A stretch of DNA of 64,000 bases. Origin: CBDVBL01 sp965555375 (GTDB lineage: Bacteria; Zixibacteria; MSB-5A5; UBA10806). The notes beneath the pieces were generated by a model. That model did not search any database, was not told the DNA's origin, and saw nothing but the letters and a program-made list of their open reading frames with translations. Within the stretch, counting starts at the first letter, position 1; every line of letters begins with the position of its first letter. The stretch lies in assembly GCA_965555375.1 (NCBI GenBank), contig CBEWDL010000001.1, positions 1 to 64,000 of the forward strand, read 5' to 3'. The position numbers and the translations under genes were made by a program. Of this stretch, positions 16,577-23,863 are shown piece by piece.

Positions 16577-17584
16577 TCAGCATCCACTGTGCTGGCTGGA
16601 TACGATCCGTTCATATCCTTCGTCAGTAATGTTAACCAGCGCGGCGCCCCAGTCGAGTATCAGATATTCAAGCTTGCCGTCTTCATTGAGGTCAAAGGCA
16701 CAATAGATATCATACCGCCAGGGACCGCGCCAGGGTTCCATAACAGTCCGAAATTCCCAGCCTTTTTCGGATAAATGTGCTTTGTAGAGTGCAAACCAGG
16801 AAGCCTCTCCACCGGTTGCCCCGCTTGCAGCTATGTAAAGAGAATCAGGTTTGTTTTCGGATAGGGGACCGAACGCTCTGATATTGAAAGGGTGAAGTTC
16901 ATACGAGCGCGGCTTGTCATCTCTCGGACCCACCTCATGATATGTGCCGTCTTTTGCCAATATTTTTTTAGGCGCCCCCCTTCGCTGTTCTTCGCTTATG
17001 ACTTTGTCGTAGGTTTTATAGGTGGCAGTTAATATTTCCTTTACGGAATTTTCCCAGGATAAATATGACGGATCGTCGATTTGGTACCGCTGGAAGGGAA
17101 TTATCGGACCATTGTAGAATCTGCCCTTTCGAAAAACAACCAAGTTCCGCTGGCCGGATGGCACAGGGACGTGCTGTTCTATAGGCCGAAGGGAACATTC
17201 CATGCCCGAACTACAACCTCCTATCCAGTAGCCCACTTCATCGATTATAGCAAGATATCTTCCGGCTGAGTTAAGTACCATCACTGTATCACCGATTCTG
17301 TCCTTCACGTATCGGGCGATATAATCATCCGGCAATGGAATAAAATGCTCTCTTCCGGTAATATGTAATCGTGGATCGTCACGCAGCTCGCGACCGTTGA
17401 TTCTTTCAGTACCGAGATATATCGGATCGGCAAGAATTAGATCTTTATCCACGAATCCTATCGTAATCCCGTTTTCGAAATAAGATTTAACTGGCGCGTC
17501 GTTTGCGAATGGCTCCTGCCAGCAAGCCAACAACAGAATTAGAATCATGACAATCATCGAAAGTTTTGATCCGAGCAAATTCAT
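16577..17584 (-). CDS. predicted lipoprotein with EF-hand-like Asp-rich motif
   Basis: A 335-residue protein with an N-terminal hydrophobic segment ending in a lipobox-like LLLAC (Cys21), so probably a lipid-anchored envelope protein. Most of the chain is beta-rich and not recognised. Near the C-terminus, AFDLNEDGKLEYLI is a calcium-loop-type D-x-N-x-D-G motif as in FG-GAP/VCBS proteins. GECSL-like Cys spacing in GGCSSGMECS could form a disulfide. It has a good AAGGAGG ribosome site and its own promoter. It is convergent with the GlmL-type gene and divergent from the NTF2-like gene. Function unknown. Confidence 0.72.
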   Translation of the reverse strand: MNLLGSKLSMIVMILILLLACWQEPFANDAPVKSYFENGITIGFVDKDLILADPIYLGTERINGRELRDDPRLHITGREHFIPLPDDYIARYVKDRIGDTVMVLNSAGRYLAIIDEVGYWIGGCSSGMECSLRPIEQHVPVPSGQRNLVVFRKGRFYNGPIIPFQRYQIDDPSYLSWENSVKEILTATYKTYDKVISEEQRRGAPKKILAKDGTYHEVGPRDDKPRSYELHPFNIRAFGPLSENKPDSLYIAASGATGGEASWFALYKAHLSEKGWEFRTVMEPWRGPWRYDIYCAFDLNEDGKLEYLILDWGAALVNITDEGYERIVSSQHSGC

Positions 17585-17645
17585 AATACACCTCCTTATG
17601 AGCCGGGACGGGGCTAACCGAGAAATAATTCAAGTGTCCCTATTT

Positions 17646-17674
17646 ATAATACGTCCAGGGAAGCGGCCAGGCAA
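17646..17674 (-). promoter_or_regulatory. promoter of the lipoprotein gene
   Basis: On the minus strand TTGCCT (17674-17669), 17 bases, TATTAT (17651-17646), about 60 bases upstream of the start codon. Confidence 0.5.
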
Positions 17675-17741
17675 TATTTTTCCTGTTGCCAAATAGGTCA
17701 TTCTTCTTCTAAGATCCTTCCAGCGATTGGAGGCAATATTT

Positions 17742-18119
17742 TTGAACCCCGAAGATCTCATATCTCTCTCCCGCCAGATCCAGAAGGCGTTTGACACCAA
17801 AGACATAGACGCTATCCTACAGCATTACCATGACGATATCGTCCTCATAAGCCCGTCGTTTCCGGAACCCGTTTGCGGCATAGAAGATTTGAGAAAGGCG
17901 GCTGCTAATCATTTCAAGAATCCCCAGAGGACGACTACAACCTTAAAAGGTATAAGGGCTTATCCTGTCGGGGACAACGTCTGCCTGGTTTTCTGCAAGA
18001 TCGAGGGCTACCAGTCTATATATTATTCGAGATACGATTTCAAAGGGTGGCTTTCGAGAGTCTTTATCGAAACCGATGATGGCCCGAAGATGATAAGCGA
18101 GCATCTTTCCCTTTGTTGA
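17742..18119 (+). CDS. SnoaL/NTF2-like fold protein
   Basis: A 125-residue protein with the pattern of a small NTF2-like (SnoaL/DUF4440) domain: an N-terminal helix SRQIQKAFDTKDIDAILQHY, the strand pair DDIVLISPSFPEPVCGIEDL, then four antiparallel strands ending FIETDDGPKMISEHLS. Such domains bind small molecules or act as ligand-sensing or enzyme cores; the exact role is not readable. The TTG at 17742 is preferred because GGAGG lies 8 bases upstream. The frame is open to a TTG at 17727, but that start would overlap the ribosome site. Confidence 0.7.
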   Translation: MNPEDLISLSRQIQKAFDTKDIDAILQHYHDDIVLISPSFPEPVCGIEDLRKAAANHFKNPQRTTTTLKGIRAYPVGDNVCLVFCKIEGYQSIYYSRYDFKGWLSRVFIETDDGPKMISEHLSLC

Positions 18120-18287
18120 ATAGGAATACACCTGCTGATCCTACGTTGACGGATTTTGCGGGCCTTAACCGCCCATCTGCATTTGGAATTGATTCAACGT
18201 TTTTTCCGGCTGAAATCGCCGCCGATTAGATACCTGATACCTATATTCCCTGTAATTAATGGCGGGAACTCCCACTTATTTAATGGG

Positions 18288-18316
18288 TTTACATTAATGA
18301 TCGATTAGGCTATATT
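18288..18316 (+). promoter_or_regulatory. promoter of the yajC-def-fmt operon
   Basis: TTTACA at 18288-18293, 17 bases, TATATT at 18311-18316. The transcript would start near 18323, with AAGGAGG before the yajC start at 18360. Confidence 0.6.
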
Positions 18317-18359
18317 ATGCCCCAAAACGGGCTTTGCTGAAAAATTAAGGAGGCAGGAA

Positions 18360-18668
18360 TTGTTCAACGGCGTGCTATTAATGGGGGCGCCCTCCGGCGG
18401 CGGGGGTGGCGGAGGCGGTTTATCCCTGCTTTTGATGTTCGGTCTGATTTTCGCCGTGATGTATTTTTTCATGATCAGGCCGCAACAGAGAAGGGAAAAA
18501 GAGCGCCAGAGGATAATCTCGGAACTCAAGAAAGGCGACCGGGTCGTCACCAGCTCCGGGATTTTTGGAACGGTATGGGGCATAAAGGATAACGTTGTCG
18601 TTTTGAAAGTCGATAACGATGTGAAAATGGAGTTTTTAAAAAGCGCAATTTCGGCCAAGGTCGAATAA
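18360..18668 (+). CDS. yajC: preprotein translocase accessory subunit YajC
   Basis: A 102-residue protein with a Gly-rich N-terminus, one transmembrane helix (LLLMFGLIFAVMYFFMI) and the family signature RPQQRREKERQ just after it, followed by a small soluble domain with LKKGDRVVTSSGIFGTV. YajC joins SecDF to the SecYEG translocon in the inner membrane. It starts at a TTG 6 bases after AAGGAGG. SecD and SecF do not follow, unlike the common yajC-secDF order; instead def starts 22 bases downstream. Confidence 0.93.
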   Translation: MFNGVLLMGAPSGGGGGGGGLSLLLMFGLIFAVMYFFMIRPQQRREKERQRIISELKKGDRVVTSSGIFGTVWGIKDNVVVLKVDNDVKMEFLKSAISAKVE

Positions 18669-18690
18669 TTTATGGCGGGAGCTTAAGAGC

Positions 18691-19209
18691 TTGTCTATTC
18701 TGCCCATTAAAGTTTACGGTGAAGAGGTCCTGAGGGAAAAATCCCGGGTCATTGAGAATGTCGATGGCCAGATGGTGGATTTTTTGGAAGGTATGAACCG
18801 GACCATGCTATACGCTAAGGGTCTGGGATTGGCGGGCAATCAGGTGGGCCGCGCCATCAGGGCTTTCTCCATCGATCTTTCGCATTTTGATGTTCTGGCC
18901 GAGCCTAAGATATTCGTCAACCCGGAAGTCATGAAAATCGGGAGTAACGCAATTACCGGCGAGGAAGGCTGCCTGTCGTTTCCCGGTCTTTTTCAAATGA
19001 TTGAAAGGCCGGATAAGGTCACCATCAGGAGCATCGACTTCAACGGCAAGGAATATTTTTTCGAGGCTGATGGGATGGTGGCCAGAGTAATCTTACATGA
19101 GATAGACCATCTCGACGGCACCTTATTCATAGACAAACTCAGCCCCGCACAAAGAAGACTCATAAAAGGAAAGCTGAACAAAATCAAGGCCGGCGAAAAG
19201 GTTGGATGA
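18691..19209 (+). CDS. def: peptide deformylase
   Basis: A 172-residue metalloenzyme that removes the formyl group from the N-terminal Met of new proteins. All three motifs are present: GLGLAGNQVG near 44-53 (usually GLAAPQVG; the catalytic Gln51 is kept but AP is GN), EEGCLSFPG with metal ligand Cys94, and HEIDHLDG with His136, Glu137 and His140. It starts at TTG 18691. Its TGA overlaps the ATG of fmt, the classical def-fmt coupling, so formylation and deformylation are made together. Confidence 0.95.
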   Translation: MSILPIKVYGEEVLREKSRVIENVDGQMVDFLEGMNRTMLYAKGLGLAGNQVGRAIRAFSIDLSHFDVLAEPKIFVNPEVMKIGSNAITGEEGCLSFPGLFQMIERPDKVTIRSIDFNGKEYFFEADGMVARVILHEIDHLDGTLFIDKLSPAQRRLIKGKLNKIKAGEKVG

Positions 19210-20159
19210 GGCTTTTATTTTTTGGGACGCCTGATTTTGCATCGCAATGCCTCCGGAAAATCCTATCGTCGAAACACAGCGTGGCAACGGTGGTGACCGC
19301 GCCGGATCGGCCGATGGGGCGGGGGAGGAAGCTGGCGCAGACGGCGGTAAAAGTGCTGGCAGGTTCGCACGGGCTGGAGATTCTGCAGCCGGAGAGGCTG
19401 AAAGATCCATCATTCCTCCAAAGACTTGCGGACCTTAAGGCGGATATATTCTGCGTGGTAGCATTCAGGATTTTGCCGGAAGAAGTATTCAGTATGCCGC
19501 CCGAGGGATGCATCAACCTTCATGCCTCGCTTCTGCCGAAATACCGGGGCGCGGCGCCGATCAACTGGGCTTTGATCAACGGAGAAAGCGAAACGGGCCT
19601 GACCACATTTTTTATCCGTCGCCAGGTCGACACCGGGGAGATAATCCTGCAGGAGAAGCTTGATATCGGGCCGGATGAAACCTTCGGCAGTCTGCACGAT
19701 AGGATGGCCGAAATGGGGGGGAAATTGCTTATCCGGACCCTGGATTTGATAGAGTCGGGCAATGTCGTTCCCTTAAAGCAGGATGATAGTCAGGCGTCAT
19801 CGGCCCCGAAGATCTATCCTGAGTTGGGCAAAGTAAACTGGAGCAACTCGGCACGTGAGATTCACAATCTGGTTCGAGGATTATCGCCGCGACCGGCGGC
19901 GTTTTCGTATCTGGATCAAAAAAGAATTACTTTGCTGTTGACGGAATTGGTAACGGATGAACCGGTCGGTCAAAAGCCGGGATCGGTTATAGTGTCAGAT
20001 CCGAAAAAAGGAATAGTGGTCGCTTGCGGGGAGGGTTCTTTAAAGCTCCTGCAATTGAAACCCGAGTCGGGGAGGGCTATGACGGGAGCCGAATTCGTCC
20101 GCGGGTACCGGTTGACAGCCGGTGCCTGCTTTGGAGGTCATGTTGAAAGCAAAGGGTAG
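19206..20159 (+). CDS. fmt: methionyl-tRNA formyltransferase
   Basis: A 317-residue enzyme that formylates initiator Met-tRNA using 10-formyl-tetrahydrofolate. The N-terminal FFGTPDFASQCL is the family opening. The catalytic Asn-His-Asp set is visible in INLHASLLPKYRGAAPINWAL and the later RRQVDTGEI. The C-terminal domain (from about 205) is the tRNA-binding OB-like part. It overlaps def by 4 bases, and its end overlaps the RNase E/G gene by about 20 bases. Confidence 0.95.
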   Translation: MRLLFFGTPDFASQCLRKILSSKHSVATVVTAPDRPMGRGRKLAQTAVKVLAGSHGLEILQPERLKDPSFLQRLADLKADIFCVVAFRILPEEVFSMPPEGCINLHASLLPKYRGAAPINWALINGESETGLTTFFIRRQVDTGEIILQEKLDIGPDETFGSLHDRMAEMGGKLLIRTLDLIESGNVVPLKQDDSQASSAPKIYPELGKVNWSNSAREIHNLVRGLSPRPAAFSYLDQKRITLLLTELVTDEPVGQKPGSVIVSDPKKGIVVACGEGSLKLLQLKPESGRAMTGAEFVRGYRLTAGACFGGHVESKG

Positions 20160-21705
20160 TTCCCAGATATATGTAAATGTCACCGATTACGAGACCCGGA
20201 TAGCGGTCGTTGAGGATGGTAAGCTGGTCGAACTGATAACCGAAAGGCCGGAAAGCGAACGAATCGTAGGGGATATATATAAGGGCAAAGTGACGGCGGT
20301 CCTTCCGGGCATCCAGGCGGCATTTGTAAATATCGGCCTCGAGAAAGCGGGTTTTCTGCACTTTTCGGATACTTCAGATTTCAGAGGAACCCAGAATCTT
20401 CTTTTCGATATGGATTATATCGATGAAGACACTCTTGATGCCCCATTGGTTTCCAGGCGAAAAAGATCGTCCGGCATAACAGATCTCATAAAGAAGGGAC
20501 AGGAGATTCTGGTCCAGGTTATAAGGGAACCGATAGGCAACAAGGGGCCGCGACTGACCACTGTCATATCTCTGCCAGGAAGATACATCGTCATGGTTCC
20601 GGGAGGGAACCACATCGGTATTTCCAGGAAAATCTCAGATTTAGCGGAGAAGAAAAAGCTACGCAAAATCGTTTCCGATCTAAAGCCGGCAAATTTCGGA
20701 ATAATTGTCAGGACGGTCGCCGAGGGCAAAGGTCAAAAGGGGTTCAAGGCCGATATGACCATGCTTACGAAGCTCTGGAATAACATGAAAAAGCAGGTAG
20801 AAAAATCGACTGCCCCGGCGCTCGTTCACAGGGATCTGGATGTTACCGGCGGTATTATCAGAGATCTTCTCACCCGGGATATGGATCGGGTTGTGATAGA
20901 CAACAAAAAAGAATTTTCCAAGATAATGAAGTATCTCAAAGCGCTCGATCCCAAGCTGCGATCTATTGTGGAGCTTTATAAGGATCCCGAACCGATTTTC
21001 GACAAGATGGAAATCGAATCCGAGATAGAAAAGATGCTTGAACGGCGGGTCTGGATCAAAGGCGGGGCCAATATCGTGATTGATCAGACGGAGGCTCTGG
21101 TAACCATCGATGTCAATACCGGTAGGTATAGTAGCAAGGCCAGGGGCGAGGACGCCATTTACAGGACGAATCTGGAAGCGGCCCGCGTCATTGCCCGCCA
21201 GATGAGACTTCGGGATATTGGCGGCATTATAATCGTTGATTTTATTGATATGGAAGATAAAGAACGCCGCAGACGGGTCTATGAAGAATTCAGAAACTCC
21301 CTGGCACGAGACCGCTCAGAGAATCATATATCGTCGATCTCCGATCTGGGCCTGGTGGAAATGACCCGTAAGCGGATAAGGCCATCGTTCATGCATGCGA
21401 CATCTGAGCCCTGCCCGGTATGCGATGGCATCGGGCGGGTTCTTTCCCGAGAATCCGTGGCGGTAAAAATCGAGCGCTGGTTCAAACGGGCCCGCACATC
21501 ATCATCGTTGAAACATTATCAACTGATAGCCGCCCCGCAGGTCGGAGACATTCTACTCAATGGCAGGCCGAACCGGCTCCGGCTCCTCGAGAAAAACTCA
21601 AAGCTTAAAATAGATCTGATAATAGACACCTCTCTTCACCCGGACGAGTTCAAGGTAATCGATGCCTCATCCGATATCGAAGTTACCGAAAAATATAAAG
21701 CCTGA
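20140..21705 (+). CDS. rng: ribonuclease E/G family endonuclease
   Basis: A protein of about 521 residues of the RNase G type, cutting single-stranded RNA in rRNA maturation and mRNA decay. An S1-type RNA-binding domain occupies about 30-125 (GDIYKGKVTAVLPGIQAAFVNI). The catalytic aspartates are in VTIDVNTGRYSSK (near 325-337) and GGIIIVDFIDM (near 363-373). The zinc-link-like CPVCDGIGR lies near 426. There is no long disordered degradosome tail, so it is RNase G-like and not RNase E-like. The start is uncertain: ATG 20140 lies only 2 bases from GGAGG, TTG 20143 has 5-base spacing, and the frame stays open to GTG 20122 inside fmt. Confidence 0.92.
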   Translation: MLKAKGSSQIYVNVTDYETRIAVVEDGKLVELITERPESERIVGDIYKGKVTAVLPGIQAAFVNIGLEKAGFLHFSDTSDFRGTQNLLFDMDYIDEDTLDAPLVSRRKRSSGITDLIKKGQEILVQVIREPIGNKGPRLTTVISLPGRYIVMVPGGNHIGISRKISDLAEKKKLRKIVSDLKPANFGIIVRTVAEGKGQKGFKADMTMLTKLWNNMKKQVEKSTAPALVHRDLDVTGGIIRDLLTRDMDRVVIDNKKEFSKIMKYLKALDPKLRSIVELYKDPEPIFDKMEIESEIEKMLERRVWIKGGANIVIDQTEALVTIDVNTGRYSSKARGEDAIYRTNLEAARVIARQMRLRDIGGIIIVDFIDMEDKERRRRVYEEFRNSLARDRSENHISSISDLGLVEMTRKRIRPSFMHATSEPCPVCDGIGRVLSRESVAVKIERWFKRARTSSSLKHYQLIAAPQVGDILLNGRPNRLRLLEKNSKLKIDLIIDTSLHPDEFKVIDASSDIEVTEKYKA

Positions 21706-22849
21706 AAAGTTATTGGCATTCTCAGTATATCTTCTCGCCGTCGCTGCTCCTATCTCGATCGTGCTGGCCCAGATAGCCGCGGGCCTGGTGATTTTAAGCG
21801 GGATCGCCTGCACGGCCTCTCGTTCTGAGAGAATCAGGCTGCCTGTATGGGGATCAATATTGTTGCCATCTTTTCTGGTATTGGTGCTTTTGTCCTCCTT
21901 CTTTTCTTATGATCTTGTATCAGCCGTTCCTCAGCTTAAAAAAAGCTGGGTTATGATCTGCTTTTTCCCGATGGTGGCGTTTTCGTCGGCCTTCTCCTTG
22001 AAGAGGCTTGTCGATCTTTTAATCCTGGGCACGGGAGTAACATCGCTTCTAGGTTTGTTTCGTTATATAACAGGCGCGGTCGAGCGGGCCGCTCCTTTTT
22101 CAGGTGGATATACAACCATGGCGTTGTTTGAGGCGGCCATGATACCTCTTGCTTTAGCTTTTTTTGCGGAGGGAAAATCATCAAAAAGATGGTTCTATTT
22201 ATCGGCAGGAGTGGTTATGGCTGCGGGTTTGTTTTTTTCGGGTACCAGGGCCGGATGGTTTTCTGCGGCGGTGGGTGTTTTGATTGTCGGGTCTTATCTG
22301 AATAAGAAACGAACCGCTATCGGGCTGCTCATAGCGGTCGCACTTCTGGCCGCGATCCCGCATAGCCGTGGTTTGATTGTTGAGCGTTTCAAGGCGGATA
22401 AGAAAGGTGGGGTAACAAGCGGGCGCGCCTCCCTGTATGTGGCTTCATTGGAACCGATATCACATTTACCATTCTGGGGATACGGCCCGGGGAGTTTCAA
22501 AAAGCTTGCACCTGAGAGCTTGTTGGAAGAGATAGGCGATACAGGAATTCAGAGCTGGCATTCAACGCCACTGGAGATATTGATAGAATCCGGGCCGCTG
22601 GCGCTGATTCTGTTCCTGGGCCTGGCGTCGGGGCCGATTCTAATATGCTGGCGGAGTCGTGCGAGAGCGCCCGGCGATGGAACATTCTGGATGGCGATAT
22701 TATCTTCACTCGTGGCCCTGTATCTGGCCGGGCTGACAACCAATCTCTTGAGAGATTTTATGCTTTTATCCCTTTTAACGATAATCTGGTCAGTATCGGT
22801 CAGTGACCTGAGAAAACCTCCCCAATCGGGGAAGAAATTTGAACTTTGA
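21662..22849 (+). CDS. O-antigen ligase / polymerase-like membrane protein
   Basis: A 395-residue polytopic membrane protein with about ten to twelve hydrophobic helices. It carries the Wzy_C/O-antigen-ligase pattern: SGTRAGWFS near 190-198, a large periplasmic loop with GYGPGSF near 276 and HSTPLEILIESGPLALILF near 298-316. Proteins of this family join O-antigen to lipid A-core (WaaL) or polymerise O-units (Wzy); sequence alone does not separate the two. Its start overlaps the RNase E/G gene by 44 bases. Nearby bamA and lpxD fit a role in outer-membrane polysaccharide. Confidence 0.82.
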   Translation: MPHPISKLPKNIKPEKLLAFSVYLLAVAAPISIVLAQIAAGLVILSGIACTASRSERIRLPVWGSILLPSFLVLVLLSSFFSYDLVSAVPQLKKSWVMICFFPMVAFSSAFSLKRLVDLLILGTGVTSLLGLFRYITGAVERAAPFSGGYTTMALFEAAMIPLALAFFAEGKSSKRWFYLSAGVVMAAGLFFSGTRAGWFSAAVGVLIVGSYLNKKRTAIGLLIAVALLAAIPHSRGLIVERFKADKKGGVTSGRASLYVASLEPISHLPFWGYGPGSFKKLAPESLLEEIGDTGIQSWHSTPLEILIESGPLALILFLGLASGPILICWRSRARAPGDGTFWMAILSSLVALYLAGLTTNLLRDFMLLSLLTIIWSVSVSDLRKPPQSGKKFEL

Positions 22850-22891
22850 TTGTCTTGCAAACATTAACAAAAGATACGCGATAGGTGTTTT

Positions 22892-23437
22892 ATGACTTTC
22901 CAGAAGAACCTTATTGACGAAGGTATAATCCAGGTAGCGGCCATGATGGAGATCGCCGCCCGGACGGCTCCCAAGTCGAAAGGCGAGGATTTTATCGAGA
23001 TTATGACGATTGCGGGCCGGAAGGTAAAAGAACTTGCAGATGCTATGATCAAATTCGGGAAGGAGAAAAATAAAAGCAATTTCGACCGGGATGCCGCTAA
23101 CGTGGCGGCCTCCAGGGCGGTGGTCATTATCGGGCTGAATAACAGCACATCTTTAGGCCTCAACTGCGGCGCCTGCGGCTATCATGATTGCGACGCCTTT
23201 AACAGGGCCAAGCAGGTGGATGTTGAATTTTTGGGGCCGTTATGCAGCTACCGCCTTATCGATCTGGGCCTGGCAGTCGGCTCGGCGGTCAAGACGGCGC
23301 AGATATTCAATGTCGACAACCGAATTATGTACCGGATCGGGGTCGCCGCCCGGTGGATGGGTCTGGTGGATTGGGATTATCTTCTGGGGATTCCCCTTTC
23401 GGCGACGGGGAAAAACATATATTTTGATCGCGGGTAA
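22892..23437 (+). CDS. DUF2148 ferredoxin-domain protein
   Basis: A 181-residue protein of the DUF2148 type. Four cysteines are arranged as LNCGACGYHDCDAF and GPLCSYRLIDLGLA (about residues 90-120), the family's presumed Fe-S site. The N-terminus is helical (EGIIQVAAMMEIAARTAPKSKG, a typical opening). No reaction is established for the family. It is preceded by a weak ribosome site 42 bases after the ligase gene and followed by the rplU promoter, so it probably ends the yajC-def-fmt-rng transcription unit. Confidence 0.82.
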   Translation: MTFQKNLIDEGIIQVAAMMEIAARTAPKSKGEDFIEIMTIAGRKVKELADAMIKFGKEKNKSNFDRDAANVAASRAVVIIGLNNSTSLGLNCGACGYHDCDAFNRAKQVDVEFLGPLCSYRLIDLGLAVGSAVKTAQIFNVDNRIMYRIGVAARWMGLVDWDYLLGIPLSATGKNIYFDRG

Positions 23438-23490
23438 GTGAAACAAAACAATATTCGAGGTGTTAAATTACATGATTCTGGATATGGTGC

Positions 23491-23520
23491 TTGACTGGAC
23501 TGGAGATAGAGGATTATTAT
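23491..23520 (+). promoter_or_regulatory. promoter of rplU-bamA-skp-lpxD
   Basis: TTGACT at 23491-23496, 18 bases, TATTAT at 23515-23520. The transcript would begin near 23527, about 25 bases before the rplU ATG. Confidence 0.55.
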
Positions 23521-23551
23521 ATTAAAAATTTTTAGATAATTGGGAGGTGTG

Positions 23552-23863
23552 ATGCGAGCGATTATTGAAACCGGCGGGACCCAGGTCCCTGTTGAAGTTA
23601 ATGCTAACTGCAAGATACCCGGAGTGAACTTAAAGGTCGGGGAGGAAATCAATTTTGAAAAAGTATTGTTGATCTCCACGGATGGGGAACCAACTGTCGG
23701 CAAGCCATATATCGAGGGCGCCTCTGTCAGGGGCGAGGTCGTGGCTCATGGCAGGTTCGACAAGGTTACCGTATTCAAATTTAAAAGGCGCCGCAAATAT
23801 CGTCGCAAGACCGGACATAAACAGGCCTTCACCGAGATTCTGGTCAAAGAAATAAGCCAATGA
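23552..23863 (+). CDS. rplU: 50S ribosomal protein L21
   Basis: A 103-residue L21, binding 23S rRNA in the large subunit. It shows the family pattern MRAIIETGGTQVPVE at the start, VLLISTDGEPTVGKPYIEGA in the middle and the basic FKFKRRRKYRRKTGHKQ near the end. The ATG at 23552 follows GGGAGG. A TTG four codons earlier lies inside the ribosome site and is rejected. rpmA (L27), the near-universal neighbour of rplU, is absent; bamA starts within the rplU stop instead. Confidence 0.95.
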   Translation: MRAIIETGGTQVPVEVNANCKIPGVNLKVGEEINFEKVLLISTDGEPTVGKPYIEGASVRGEVVAHGRFDKVTVFKFKRRRKYRRKTGHKQAFTEILVKEISQ